Positions 1 to 9,467 are shown, numbered from the stretch's first letter. The stretch is 64,000 nt of DNA from Symbiodinium natans (GCA_905221605.1 CAJNDS010002358.1:1-64000); one strand, 5' to 3'. The notes: generated from the sequence alone by a model not told the origin. Numbers and translations are program-made.

Positions 1-72
1 GAAAGAGAGAAAGAGAGAAAGAGAGAAAGAGAGAAAGAGAGAAAAGAGAGAAAGAGAGAAAGAGACAAAGAG
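1..72. repeat. GA-rich microsatellite
   Basis: Imperfect purine-only tandem repeat of GAAAGAGA units running off the left edge of the window. Confidence 0.9.
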
Positions 73-129
73 GACCCCTAGTGCTGCAGCAGTGCCCTTC
101 TTGCCCCTTCCTGGTGGACAAGCGTTCAT

Positions 130-710
130 CAAAAACCCTAAACCCTAAACCCTAAACCCTAAACCCCCAACGGCGTAAGCCAAAGAAGAGGCATCCCCAA
201 GATGCCCTAGACACCTGCAAAGGGAACCCTAAACTAGGATGCCCAGTAGTACTCTTATTCCCTTTTTGGGGGGTTTAGGTTCCCTTATTATAAACCCCTT
301 TAAGCAAAAAAGGGCACCCTTTTTAAGCCTAGGTTACTGGACAGCCTAGTAAAAACCCTAAACATCTTAAACCAAAAAGCTAAAGGCTTCGTGCCCTTAA
401 TACCCGCTTCGTACCCTTAACACCCGCAATTCCCTCAATGCGCCCCTTAATTTCTTGAATGCTCTTCATACCCTTAATACCCCCCTTAATACCTGTACTG
501 CCCTTAAGAATACCCTAAATAACCCTTAATTCCACTTAATTCCTTGATACCCTAAAAAACACCCTCAATACCCTAAACCCTAAACCCCCTTCCTACCCCG
601 TGTTACCCTTCATACTACCCCGAAACCCTAAACCTTAAACCCTAAACCCAAAACCCTAAACCCTAAACCCTAAACCGTGAGCAAATGCAAGCCCCGAGGC
701 CTCATGTGCT
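130..710 (-). repeat. Degenerate telomere-like CCCTAAA/CCCTTAA tract
   Basis: Short runs of CCCTAAA mixed with CCCTTAAT-type variants (for example 420-560), surrounding one foldback element at 234-350. No convincing coding frame was seen here. Confidence 0.7.
234..350. mobile_element. Foldback element, family E, copy 1
   Basis: Ends are imperfect inverted repeats: ACTAGGATGCCCAGTA on the left and the complement of TTACTGGACAGCCTAGT on the right. The interior shares GTTTAGGTTCCCTTAT and CCCCTTTAAGCAA with copies near 5567, 22535, 21628 and 3976. No coding capacity; MITE-like. Confidence 0.65.
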
Positions 711-769
711 TCTGCAAGCCTCTGGGCTCTGAGGCCTTAAACCTTGACTTCAAACCGTGAAAGGTTCCA

Positions 770-880
770 CAGATGTGTAGGGCTTAGGGTTTAGGAGTTT
801 AGGGTTTAGGGTTTAGGAGTTAGGAGTTTAGGGTTTAGGGTTCAGGGCGGTTTAGGGTTTAGGCTTCAGGGTTCCCTAGA
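770..880 (+). repeat. Interstitial telomere repeats, TTTAGGG orientation
   Basis: Mixed TTTAGGG and TTTAGGAG units. The next 200 bp hold a T-run followed by a G-run (1001-1033) and nothing coding that I can support. Confidence 0.8.
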
Positions 881-1122
881 CTCCTTCAAGGGATCCAGTT
901 GTTGGACCCACCAAACTTCGGAGCAGGAAGTATGCTTCACTTTTGTTGGTATTAAACCACTTGTCACTGTGGATAATCTAGCTTGTTTTTCCTCTCTTTT
1001 TTTTTTTTTTTTTTTTGGGGGGGGGGGGGGGGGAGGAATATGGGAGTTTAGGAATATCGCAGAGCACGATACTAAGACCCGCAAATAGTAGGACTCCCTT
1101 AAAACAGGGAACTTCCGCCACT

Positions 1123-1190
1123 CCCTAAACCCTAAACCCTAAACCCTAAACCCTAAACCCTAAACCCTAAACCCTAAACCCTAAACCCCC
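1123..1190 (-). repeat. Interstitial telomere array, CCCTAAA orientation
   Basis: About nine near-perfect CCCTAAA units, ending directly at a coding-like island. Confidence 0.95.
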
Positions 1191-1197
1191 CAACAAG

Positions 1198-1266
1198 GTG
1201 CCCCTAGTTTCGGAAACCACCATATACGAGGCAGGGCGAGACAAAGCCTTTGTGATTTTGGGGTGT
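1198..1266 (+). CDS. Candidate small exon
   Basis: Open frame GTG CCC CTA reads VPLVSETTIYEAGRDKAFVI and onward, protein-like in composition. It is entered after ACAAG and left at TGTAG|GGTTTAG, so telomere arrays abut it on both sides. Product not recognised. Confidence 0.35.
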
Positions 1267-1354
1267 AGGGTTTAGGCTTTAGGGTTTAGGCAGTGGAAGA
1301 AGTGTCCCTTATGAATATTGGTGAGTGCGTGTTCTTGCTGGGTGTCTTTTTGAG

Positions 1355-1396
1355 GATGCCAAGAATACAGTTCCTGCTTGGTACCCCAAGCTGCAA
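1355..1396 (+). CDS. Candidate small exon
   Basis: Acceptor-like GTGTCTTTTTGAG precedes GAT GCC AAG, reading DAKNTVPAWYPKLQ. The right edge GCTGCAAG|GAACAC would be an AG|GA donor. A second frame is also open, so the frame is not certain. Confidence 0.3.
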
Positions 1397-1439
1397 GGAA
1401 CACACCCATAACCGAGACCCGTTTAGCTAAGCCATGCAT

Positions 1440-2560
1440 GGTGGGGTTTAGAGTTTCAGGTTTAGGGTTGAGGCTGAACCCTAAACCCTAAACGGTAAAC
1501 CTAAACCCTAAACTTTAAACCCTAACCCCCTTTGATTCCCGAGGCTCGACCAAAATGACAACGCATAGCCGGCCAACGCGGTAATCGAGCCCCTGAGCAC
1601 AATGTCAGCAACAGCTGGGCTTAGTTTTCAGCACAGGTTGCAGGGTTTAGGGCTTAGGGTGCCCGGTTGTAGTAGGAGACCCTGAACCTCGAGTCGATCG
1701 AGCCCTAGGGCTTCAGCCTGTTATAGGCTTCGCGGTCCTTAAGAAGGGTCTAAGGGTTTATTGTTTAGGGGTTAGCAGGGTTTGAAGGGCTTGAAGGGCT
1801 TTCAAACAAGGCCTGAGAGGTAAGCCGTTTTCTCCTCAGATTCCCTTAGCCCGCGAACCCCCAAACCCAAGCACCCTAAACCCTAAACCCCAAACCCAAA
1901 CACCCTGCTCGGTTCAGGGCATAGGCTTTCGGGCTCAGGGTTTCAGAGTCTAGGGTTTACTTCCGAAGTCCAAAACTTTCAACAACCCTGAAGCACAAGC
2001 CCTAGACCCTAAACCCTAAACCCTAAACCCTAAACCCTAAACCCTAAACCCTAAACCCTAAACCCTAAACCCCGGAAACGGTGGAGCCGCTGAGGTCAGG
2101 AAGGCCCAGGCGAAGCCAAAGTCTGCTGATGCTGACTGAGCCACGACCCTTCTGAAGGAGGTCTCTGATCCACGAAACCTTTCCGACCTAGGGTTCTGGG
2201 TCCCTAAGCCCCAAACCCCAGAACTCCTGGTTTAGGGTTTAGGGTTTAGGGTTTAGGGTTTAGGGAAGAATTTCTCATGGTATTCCCTTATGGCCCTTTT
2301 GTAATTCTACTATAATAACCCCCGAAACCCTATTCTACTTCTTCAGGCCCCTATATTATACTATTACTCTTGGGTCATTCCTAGGAACCCTTAAATGGAT
2401 CTACTTTTTGCAGCCTCCCGGGGGTCTGGGCATGGAGGCTCCCCGAAGGGACTTGGTGTTGGGGCGTAGTGCATTGACGGTTTTAGGATTATTCGGTGCC
2501 GCATGATGTTTAGGGTTTTAGGGGTTTTAGGGGTTTAGGGTTTAGGGCTGAGGGTGGGCA
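1440..2560. repeat. Telomere-repeat-rich stretch with family F copy
   Basis: CCCTAAA arrays at 2007-2073, TTTAGGG at 2230-2265 and scattered shorter runs. The island 2075-2200 has no frame I would defend. A family F foldback lies at about 2277-2368. Confidence 0.7.
2277..2368. mobile_element. Foldback element, family F (partial copy)
   Basis: Shares TATTCCCTTATGGCCC, ACTATAATAACCCC and TTCTTCAGGCCCCTATATT with copies at 6577, 30176 and 36444. The left terminus is degraded here and joined to a TTTAGGG array. Confidence 0.5.
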
Positions 2561-2685
2561 CTCCAGAGACACGCGGGCGGGACTCTTGCGGGCTTCTCTG
2601 GAAGCGGGTACTCCAAAGTGGGCTTGTCTGCCGGCGGCACTCCAGGATGAGACACCGGGCGAGGAGGCGAGGAGCATGATGACTT
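2548..2685 (+). CDS. Possible exon, frame ambiguous
   Basis: GC-rich island in which two + frames stay open for more than 40 codons; one contains LEAGTPKWACLPAALQDE. No family recognised. Confidence 0.22.
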
Positions 2686-2818
2686 AAGATCTAGCCCATA
2701 CAAAAGGGCGTGGGGAACAACACGGGCCTTCTGTTTCCAAGCTGCCTCGAGAACCTCTCATGTGTGATTCTTTGCTATTAGCCGTGCTGAGTAGGGTTCA
2801 GGGTTGAGGGCTTGAGGG

Positions 2819-2908
2819 AAACCCTAAACCCTAAACCCTAAACCCTAAACCCTAAACCCTAAACCCTAAACCCTAAACCCCTAACCCTAAACCCTAAACC
2901 CTAAACCC
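2819..2908 (-). repeat. Interstitial telomere array, CCCTAAA
   Basis: Twelve or so units, nearly perfect. The following island 2938-3030 is open in two + frames but is not convincingly coding. Confidence 0.95.
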
Positions 2909-3240
2909 CAAACCGTTCAGGGTTGAGGGCTTGATGGGTATGTGCGTTTGGCGAGGCCTAGAGCAGGATCCAGAACAGCGACGAGGATCTTGGAGACCTC
3001 CGCACATAGAAGAGCAGTCTAAATGATGGTCCCTTTTGGGGTTCAAAGCAGCCCGATACCCTAAACCCTAGACCCTAAACTGCAGACGCTACCTATATAC
3101 AAGGCCCTGTGTTCAAAAAAGGGGACCCCCCGAAGGGAACAGAATTTAGACAGGCTCTAGAGCAAGAATCCTGCCCCAAAGACTTTTGGGCAGTTGCAAC
3201 ACCGCGGTGAGTCTCATCACTCAACACACACTCATGGAGA

Positions 3241-3306
3241 CCCTAAACCCTAAACCCTAAACCCTAAGCCCTAAACCCTAAACCCTAAACCTTAAACCCT
3301 AAACCC
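3241..3306 (-). repeat. Interstitial telomere array, CCCTAAA
   Basis: About nine units with one CCCTAAG and one CCTTAAA variant; borders a coding-like island on its right. Confidence 0.93.
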
Positions 3307-3311
3307 ACACA

Positions 3312-3415
3312 CGTGAAGATGAGATAGAGAATCTCACATCCCTTTGCACCAGGACCAAGTTGCCACCAATATTCCCCAAGTGGCCCCACTTCTTCCAAAC
3401 CAATACCAAAATAAG
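3312..3415 (+). CDS. Candidate exon
   Basis: Frame CGT GAA GAT reads REDEIENLTSLCTRTKLPP then IFPKWPHFFQTNTKI, an ordinary soluble-protein composition. The CCCTAAA array ends just before it, and AAATAAG|GGTTTAG begins a TTTAGGG array after it. Product unknown. Confidence 0.42.
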
Positions 3416-3488
3416 GGTTTAGGGTGGGGTTTAGGGCTTAGGGTTTAGGGTTGAGGGTTTAGGGTTTAGGGTTTAGGGTTTAGGGTTT
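3414..3488 (+). repeat. Interstitial telomere array, TTTAGGG
   Basis: Mixed then perfect TTTAGGG units. With the array at 3241-3306 it encloses the candidate exon in a head-to-head arrangement. Confidence 0.9.
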
Positions 3489-3810
3489 ACAAATCGCCCG
3501 TAAGACCCGGCCAAAGCTGGGGTTTTTGGCTTGAGGTTTCTATGAATCCGAAACCCTGACCTGAAAACGAAACCCTTAACCCAGTAAGCCCGCGCCATGG
3601 GATACCACTGAAGCTGAAGACGCAGCTTTGCACCCCTAAGCGGTTCTCCACCCAAGCCGAGAACCCCTCTCGGCCCCTCATGCTAAGGCCTGAAAAGGAC
3701 CTCCCTAGGCCCACTCCAGGCCCCCTACATGCGTTCAAGGATAATTCCTGACCCTAAACCCTAAATCCTACACCCTAAGCCCTACACCCGCGCTGCCCTC
3801 GAACCACAAA

Positions 3811-3930
3811 AAAGTAAGCGCTTTTGCCTGTGAAGTGCATGGCTCCAGGCTATGCCCATTGCTTAGACTTGCGCCACTTCGGCGCGAGCAAAAAGAAGCC
3901 AGGAGCCAGAGTGGGGCCCTGAATTCCTCT
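3811..3930 (+). CDS. Candidate exon
   Basis: One + frame reads SAFACEVHGSRLCPLLRLAP then LRREQKEARSQSGALNSSF, ending in a T-run and a TTTAGGG array. The left splice site is not clear. Not recognised. Confidence 0.35.
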
Positions 3931-3975
3931 TTTTTTTGGGGTCTAGGGTTTAGGGTTTAGGGTTTAGGGTTTAGG

Positions 3976-4095
3976 GCTACCAGGACCCAGATTAGGCCCT
4001 GTTTCCGCTTTTTGGTGTGTTTAGGTTCCCTTCTAAGCCCCTTGAAACCTGCAAGGGTACGATTTTAATTCCCAGGCTACTCTTGGGTTTAGGAA
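3976..4095. mobile_element. Foldback element, family E (diverged)
   Basis: Contains GTGTTTAGGTTCCCTT and ends AGGCTACTCTTGGG, matching the copy at 21628. Both have CTACTAGGACCC or CTACCAGGACCC at the left end. Confidence 0.5.
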
Positions 4096-4268
4096 ACCAG
4101 CCCGGCCCAGCCCTTCCGGAATTCGTCTGGGTTTAGAGTGGATTGAGTTTTGGTTTTGGGATAATTAGGGCTAAACAGTTCAAGGCTTTAGGGCACCCAA
4201 AAACCGTAAACCCTGAACCCCAAAAACCCTGAAGCCAAAAGCCCTGAACCCGAAACCCTCAACCCCAG

Positions 4269-4398
4269 TTGTTCTACCATTGACGGTCCCTTCACAACTC
4301 CACCAGTGACGGCCCCCAGCAGATATGGCGTTGTTCCTTTTTTGGGGGTGTGTGGCCATTCCTATATGCAGGAGGCCCACAAAGAATTGAATGCTAAG
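4269..4398 (+). CDS. Candidate exon
   Basis: Frame reads CSTIDGPFTTPPVTAPSRYG then VVPFLGVCGHSYMQEAHKEL, uninterrupted for over 40 codons. Left edge AACCCCAG; right edge GCTAAG|GTTTAGGG, an AG|GT donor formed by the first telomere unit. The competing minus frame is less protein-like. Product unknown. Confidence 0.45.
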
Positions 4399-4595
4399 GT
4401 TTAGGGTTTAGGGTTCAGCATTTAGGGTTTAGGGTGTGTTCTTATAGCATGGGCTTACATAATCCGGGTTTGTTGCTTTTTCTTAGGCGGATTTGGGGAC
4501 CCGAAACCCTAAGTGGGGATGTACTACACTCCCTACAAGGGAACCCCTTGTAGGGTGCCTTTCGGGTGTCGGGCAAAGGGTTTTTTTTTTTTTTT

Positions 4596-4700
4596 TTTGG
4601 GTTTTTGGGTTTAGGGTTTAGGGTTTAGGGTTAGGGGTTTAGGGTTTAGGGTAGGGTTTAGGGTTTAGGGTTTTAGGGTTTAGGGTTTAGGGTTAGGGTT
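4596..4700 (+). repeat. Telomere array, TTTAGGG (left arm of inverted pair)
   Basis: About 14 units following a T-run, with TTAGGG and TTTTAGGG length variants. Confidence 0.95.
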
Positions 4701-4776
4701 AGGGGGTTGAGGGCTGGTTTCATGGTCGGGGGCTCGCCACCCCCTAGCAGCCCTAAGCCTCCACCTCGGCCTTGAA

Positions 4777-4986
4777 CCCCTAAACCCTAAACCTAAACCC
4801 TAAACCCTAACCCTAAAACCCTAAACCCTAAACCCTAAACCCTAAACCCTAAACCCACCCTAAACCCTAAACCCTAAACCCTAAACCCTAAACCCTAAAC
4901 CCTAAACCCTAAACCCTAAACCCTAAACCCTAAACCCTAAACCCTAAACCCTAACCCTAAACCCTAAACCCTAAACCCTAAACCCT
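4777..4986 (-). repeat. Telomere array, CCCTAAA (longest perfect tract in window)
   Basis: About 29 units over 210 bp. It faces the TTTAGGG array at 4596-4700 across roughly 75 bp of other sequence, giving a large inverted telomere pair. Confidence 0.97.
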
Positions 4987-4989
4987 ACA

Positions 4990-5073
4990 TGGAAGCATGC
5001 CAGGCTCTACCTCGTGGCCCGGCAGTGGGAGGTGCTCTGCAACGTTCAACACGACAGGGGGCATGGCGCCACG
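4990..5073 (+). CDS. Possible exon
   Basis: Frame TGG AAG CAT reads WKHARLYLVARQWEVLCNVQ, directly between opposed telomere arrays. It stops at TAG overlapping the next array. Not recognised. Confidence 0.3.
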
Positions 5074-5075
5074 TA

Positions 5076-5136
5076 GGGTTTAGGGTTTAGGGTTTAGGGT
5101 TTAGGGTTTAGGGTTTAGGGTTTAGGGTTTAGGGCT
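5076..5136 (+). repeat. Interstitial telomere array, TTTAGGG
   Basis: Eight or nine perfect units. Confidence 0.95.
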
Positions 5137-5265
5137 TACGGTGATCTAGCGTTTGGGTTTGCCATTCCCCACCACTTGACACGTCTCGAGCCTAAACTTA
5201 CCCTAAGCTCCCTCAACTCGCTAATTCTTAAACTCCCTAAACCCAACCCGGACTTGCCACCGCAG

Positions 5266-5316
5266 TGTGTGACCCGGTCTTCAGCGACTCGGAAGTTGAG
5301 GGATTAGGGCCGCCGG
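5266..5316 (+). CDS. Candidate 51-bp exon with canonical splice sites
   Basis: GACTTGCCACCGCAG precedes it and CCGCCGG|GTAAGTGG follows, an acceptor and a textbook GTAAGT donor. The only open frame reads CDPVFSDSEVEGLGPP. The acidic, serine-rich piece has no recognisable family. Confidence 0.48.
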
Positions 5317-5341
5317 GTAAGTGGTCGGGGACTTGAAGCTT

Positions 5342-5440
5342 GGAAACCCTAAAGCCCTGAAACCCCTAAACCCTAAACCCCTGAAGCCCTAAACCCTAAA
5401 CCCTAAACCCCTAAATCCTAAACCCTAAACCCTACCCGGA
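5342..5440 (-). repeat. Telomere-like CCCTAAA tract
   Basis: Irregular CCCTAAA, CCCCTAAA and CCCTGAA units; lies downstream of the GTAAGT donor, so it would be intronic. Confidence 0.85.
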
Positions 5441-5566
5441 CCCTAAGCCTGCCGACTTCAGGCCTGTCTGCGTTTTACGGTTTCGGGTTCAGGGCAGCGT
5501 TTGTTTTCTAATGTTTATACTGTCCTTCTTCTAACCTTAGTAGTACTGGAATGTACCCTCTTTTTG

Positions 5567-5665
5567 CTAGGATGCCTAGTAGACCCTATATGGGGTTTAG
5601 GTTCCCTTATACACCCCTTTAAGCAAACATGGGGGACCCTTTTTAATCCTAGGTTTGTGGGCAAA
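5567..5665. mobile_element. Foldback element, family E, copy 2
   Basis: CTAGGATGCCTAGTAGACCC at the left end, TAATCCTAGGTTTGTGGGC at the right, with ACACCCCTTTAAGCAAACAT inside. The next 600 bp (5665-6340) hold irregular CCCTAAA-like DNA and no supportable gene. Confidence 0.6.
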
Positions 5666-6343
5666 CCCTAAACGATGCATCCAGCTTATGGGAGGTTCCC
5701 CGGCTGGCGGCCCTCACGGAGAGGCAGATCAAGGCAGGGCTGGGGCATTTTGGGGTCTCATGAGTCTCATGGGTCTTGCGTTCTTTGGGTTCTGGTAAGT
5801 GAGGCCCTAGGGTGCTAGGCCTTCGCGGGTTGGGTGTTGGGTTTAGGGTCTAGAGGGTTTAGGGGGTCTAGCATTGCGGGCTTTGGGTTTTGGAGCGGCA
5901 GTGGGTTTACATCATGCAAGGCCAAAGTACCCTTGCAAACTGTACCCCCCAACCACCCCGAAACCCAAAACCCCAAAACCTTAAACCAAAATCCCCTAAC
6001 CTTAAGCCCCGAAGCCTTGGGTTTGGGGTTATAGCGATTGGGGTGGCAGCTTAGCAGTACATGTTTCTACATGTTTCTACGATGTTTGCAATAGTACATA
6101 CCTGACGGCTTACTAGATACCCAGTTGAGGTTGAGTGTTTAAGACGCGAGAACTAACAAGCTGCAGGTACATGGGGAAGATGCCTAAACCCCCAAAACCA
6201 TGAACTCCTCAAACCCCGAAAACTCCCAAAACCCCTAAACCGCTAAGCCCGCAAGTCCTAAACCCGAAACCTCCGAACCCCAAACCCCCAAAATTCCCAA
6301 ACCCTTACCCAAGGCCTCATAAACCTCCCAACCCCGCAACCCC

Positions 6344-6458
6344 AACTCCCGTAGCCTCCAGATCCGGCTGAGCCTGGGCACCGTCCTTCCGCTGCTCCGC
6401 GCCGCCTCGATGGATGGCGCGCGTTCCAGGCGCGCAGAAGACCCGACCGGGGGATCGT
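6344..6458 (+). CDS. Candidate exon
   Basis: Frame reads NSRSLQIRLSLGTVLPLLRA then ASMDGARSRRAEDPTGGS. A possible acceptor is CCTCCAG at 6361. It stops being coding-like exactly where a family D foldback begins (6474), suggesting the element sits in the adjoining intron. Confidence 0.42.
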
Positions 6459-6473
6459 TTGGCTTACTAAATA

Positions 6474-6576
6474 CTAGATCAGTGTTAGGGATCCTTTTTA
6501 CTTTTTGGGTTATGGGCTTTCTTATATATGAACAAAAAGGATCCTTTTTTCTTCCTGGGGGAACAGGGATGAAGTA
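6474..6576. mobile_element. Foldback element, family D, copy 1
   Basis: 103 bp, almost identical to copies at 11920 and 12540. It contains GTTAGGGATCCTTTTTACTT and, inverted, AAAAAGGATCCTTTTTTCTT around TATATATG. No coding capacity. Confidence 0.8.
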
Positions 6577-6668
6577 TAGGGGTCGGAACAATTACCAAGC
6601 GTATTCCCTTATGGTCCCTCTCCCCCCAAAAACCGATTCTAATGATTCAGGCCCGTAAATTAAACAAA
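6577..6668. mobile_element. Foldback element, family F
   Basis: Begins TAGGGGTCGGAACAATTACC immediately after the family D copy and ends near GATTCAGGCCCGTAAATT. Head-to-tail abutment of two families suggests one inserted at the edge of the other. Confidence 0.55.
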
Positions 6669-6908
6669 CCTCGTTTTTGAGGTTAGGGCTCAAGGGGATT
6701 GAAAAATCAAAAAGTTTAACTTGTGGATGTTGCCGGAATTATACCCTTAATTAACCCCAAACCCTTATTTCAATTTAAGACGGATCTGACTTTGGGTTTG
6801 GGGGTGAAGAAGCTCTACTGGGTTTGCTCTTCTGGGGGGCGTCGTCTCTGCTCCGAGTAGAGTTCAAGGAAACCTCCAATATCACAAACATAGATCAGTA
6901 TATAATAT

Positions 6909-6933
6909 GCATATATATATATATATATATATT
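6909..6933. repeat. AT microsatellite
   Basis: Pure alternating AT tract; the surrounding 6670-7030 stretch has no supportable gene. Confidence 0.9.
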
Positions 6934-7033
6934 TCATTCCAAGGCGCTACTGAAAAAACCCTATTTGGCCTTTGTCCCCAGCAGCCCCGGAACTTGTTTT
7001 AGCCCATACGCGGGCCTAATACAGAGTTGGGAG

Positions 7034-7138
7034 TTGGGATGTTCCCCCCTTTCTAACAGTCCTCATAAGGATTATAATCGGGGGTACTATCATCCCGAGT
7101 TCGGACTGTTAGACTATGGGGGAACATGATAAGTTGGG
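7034..7138. mobile_element. Foldback element, family C, copy 1
   Basis: Inverted ends TTGGGATGTTCCCCCC and GGGGGAACATGATAAGTTGG. Inner arms TAACAGTCC and GGACTGTTAG also pair. Related to copies at 18879 and 28401. Confidence 0.7.
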
Positions 7139-7268
7139 AGGGTAGTATACAGGGTTCGGGTCTAGGCAACATGGCGCCCTTTCTACCCCCAGGATACGGG
7201 CAACCCCAATCAACCCCACAATAGTTGTAAGCCAGTTTGCCACTGTAGAGCAGGCATATTGACATCAG

Positions 7269-7413
7269 TACTTGGAGGTTCTTGGTACTTATTCATCCAA
7301 TTCTAACTGTACGTAGAACCCGATTGGAACCCTGTTAGGGCACTTCAGGGGCTTATAGGTGGGGGTATAAGTGCAGTTATAACTGGGTTACAAGTACCAT
7401 GAACCTCCAAGTA
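7269..7413. mobile_element. Foldback element, family A, copy 1
   Basis: 145 bp with terminal inverted repeats TACTTGGAGGTTC and GAACCTCCAAGTA; the arms continue GGTACTTATT / ACAAGTACC. Same length as the copy at 46466. Confidence 0.85.
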
Positions 7414-7632
7414 GGGTGGCAGAATCCTGGTCGTAGATCGCTGCGCAGTTTCGCAGCGAATGCGCTCAAAAACTTGAGGGAAGAAGCTTCCAAGAATTAA
7501 GAAAAACGCCCTCATCCTAGGGATGCGGGTTAAGGCTTGCAGGGTTCAGGCGTCAGGGTTTAGGGTCTATGGGTTTAGGGTTTAGGGTTTAGGTTTCACT
7601 GTAGCGCCCCTCAACCCTCCTTCTTTTTGGAG

Positions 7633-7688
7633 CGTCGGCAAGGCCGATCCAGGATGCTTGCAAGCACTTCTTCTTGGCCAACTATCAG
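7633..7688 (+). CDS. Candidate 56-bp exon with GC donor
   Basis: Polypyrimidine CCCTCCTTCTTTTTGGAG precedes the island, which reads ASARPIQDACKHFFLANYQ. The right edge TATCAG|GCAGGTTTAGG is an AG|GC donor leading into telomere-like sequence. Product unknown. Confidence 0.42.
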
Positions 7689-7861
7689 GCAGGTTTAGGG
7701 CTTAGGGCCCTAAACCCGAAACCCCAAACCCCAAACCCCAAACCCTAAACCCAGACCGTTTACGTGTTACGGATTTCACCCTCTGAACCCTAAGCCCAGT
7801 TGAGGTCCTTCTTGGGGTTCGGGGTTCCCTGCAAGAACGACTACCCACAAAGTGCCCTGCC

Positions 7862-7929
7862 GCATGTGCACCCTAAACCCTAAACCCTAAACCCTAAACC
7901 CTAAACCCTAAACCCTAAACCCTAAACCC
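7862..7929 (-). repeat. Interstitial telomere array, CCCTAAA
   Basis: Nine perfect units. The region 7930-8290 after it has open frames without recognisable content, ending in a poly-C run. Confidence 0.95.
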
Positions 7930-8288
7930 ATTTCTCTGAATCACATAAGCTGCTTCAGCTACTGGGCGCGCTATATCAAAGACAGGCCTTGCTAAACTCC
8001 CTCTAAGAGCTTTAAGGGTTTGGGGTTGGTGCCCCATGTTGGGGATGAGGTTCCCTTGCACCATTCAAGGAAATAGCTCGAAAATAGCACCTTTCTTGCT
8101 CGATTGTCCAAAACAAGAGACCCCCAAGCAACCCTTGCACTCCCCCAGTTTGCCCTTCAAAAAAGCTCAGTTACTTGGCCAACAGTGCAGTTCAGTCCGG
8201 GGGAAACATTGACCCCCGAAGCCTTGCACCTTGCACCCTATAGCCTCACCCCCTTTAACCTTTTTGAACCCCAAAAATTTCTCTACTT

Positions 8289-8315
8289 CTAAGCCCCCCC
8301 CCCCCCCCCCCCCCC
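8289..8315. repeat. Poly-C tract
   Basis: About 27 consecutive C, likely length-unstable in the assembly. Confidence 0.9.
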
Positions 8316-8379
8316 AGTCCTCTAAGTAGGTGATAAGTAGAATTCGAACTGGTGTCAGAAGTACCCCCTAAACCCTAAG

Positions 8380-8440
8380 TCGCCGCGCAAGCGGTTCCAG
8401 GCGTGCACGAACCTGCAGGACTGCGAGGCCGGGTCTTCAG
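8380..8440 (+). CDS. Candidate exon
   Basis: After CCCTAAG the frame reads SPRKRFQACTNLQDCEAGSS. The right edge TCTTCAG|GGCTTAGGG leads into telomere-like repeats. Cysteine pair CX6C but no recognised domain. Confidence 0.38.
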
Positions 8441-8667
8441 GGCTTAGGGTTTAGGGTTGAGGGTTGAGAGGGCTTTCAGACTTGGGATTTCGGTGTCTGG
8501 GGTTCAGGGTTTTGGGGTCTGAGAGATAGTATAGGTTTAGGGTTTAGGGTTTAGTGGTTTGGATTTTTGCGTGTTTTCGCCGGTCGGGTTTACGTTTCTT
8601 GGCGTCTGGGGACACATGGGTGTCCCTACATATGATCCCTGAAAAGGACTCTTCAACAGGGCTCAAT

Positions 8668-8800
8668 ACCCCTAAGCCCTAAACCGTAAACCCTAAACCC
8701 TAAGCCCTAAACCCTAAACCCTAAACCCTAAACCCTAAACCCTAAACCCTAAACCCTAAACCCTAAACCCTAAACCCTAAACCCTAAACCCTAAACCCAA
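8668..8800 (-). repeat. Interstitial telomere array, CCCTAAA
   Basis: About 18 units, mostly perfect. Confidence 0.96.
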
Positions 8801-8801
8801 G

Positions 8802-8885
8802 CTGCTCTGCTCACCCGAAGCTGCCCTTAGCTCAAGCATCTTCGGGCCTCTCGGGCGTTCAAGGGACTTTGCCTTGGGCTTGGGG
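8802..8885 (+). CDS. Candidate exon
   Basis: Begins right after CCCAAG at the end of a CCCTAAA array and reads LLCSPEAALSSSIFGPLGRS then RDFALGLG, running into a TTTAGGG array. The end of the exon is uncertain. Confidence 0.35.
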
Positions 8886-8995
8886 TTTAGGGTTTAGGGT
8901 TAGGGTTTAGGGTTTAGGGTTTAGGGTTTAGGGTTTAGGGTCTAGGGTCTAGGGTCTAGGGTCTAGGGTCTAGGGTCTAGGGTCTAGGGTTTAGG
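8883..8995 (+). repeat. Telomere array switching from TTTAGGG to TCTAGGG
   Basis: Starts as TTTAGGG, then continues as about eight consecutive TCTAGGG units at 8938-8990 before returning to TTTAGG. Confidence 0.95.
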
Positions 8996-9199
8996 TGGGT
9001 TTAGGAGGGGTTTTGGGGTGGGGTCCAGGGACTTTTGTGGTTTTAGGGTTAAGGTTTGGGCACCATGGGCCATGACCCCTAATGTGGTACCCTTTATTTT
9101 GGGGGACCATGTTTTTAACATCCCTCAGCTTATCGACTGGCCAGAACCCCTAAGGTTGTACCCCCGCGGGACAATTTTGTTAAGGTCCTGTGGTAATAT

Positions 9200-9229
9200 C
9201 GGGGGGGGGGGGGGGGGGGGGGGGGGGGG
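9200..9229. repeat. Poly-G tract
   Basis: About 30 G in a row, between AT-rich flanks that resemble low-copy foldback DNA (9060-9370). The reading frame through it is not treated as a gene. Confidence 0.9.
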
Positions 9230-9413
9230 CGGTTCCGAAATTAGGGGTACCATTATTTTCTGGGAAGTATTTGGGGGTCTATATTGGGGGTCTCTTATTT
9301 TCGTAACCCCCCATATGAGGGCCATATTCGGAGTTTATTTAGGGGTACCTTTAGGGGTACAACCTTAGGGGTACGAGTCTGAACCCTGTGGGACTTCAAC
9401 CTCCTTTCTTCAG

Positions 9414-9467
9414 CAGCCCCGATGGCCCCAAAGCTACAGAAGCACCCAAATAAAGCGCAGTGGAAAG
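9414..9467 (+). CDS. Candidate 54-bp exon
   Basis: Strong acceptor CAACCTCCTTTCTTCAG and donor GGAAAG|GTTAAG enclose exactly 18 codons reading QPRWPQSYRSTQIKRSGK. Basic peptide, no family recognised. Confidence 0.42.

Noticed and set aside
3473-3738. Many minus frames ending in NPKP or GFRV
   Set aside because: These ends are translations of CCCTAAA/TTTAGGG repeats (LNPKP, GFRVxGL).
4777-4986. CRISPR-like array
   Set aside because: Tandem telomere units with no spacers.
1-5000. The window as a chromosome end because of telomere repeats
   Set aside because: Arrays lie in both orientations throughout 64 kb, are short and interrupted, and neither edge is a long terminal array.
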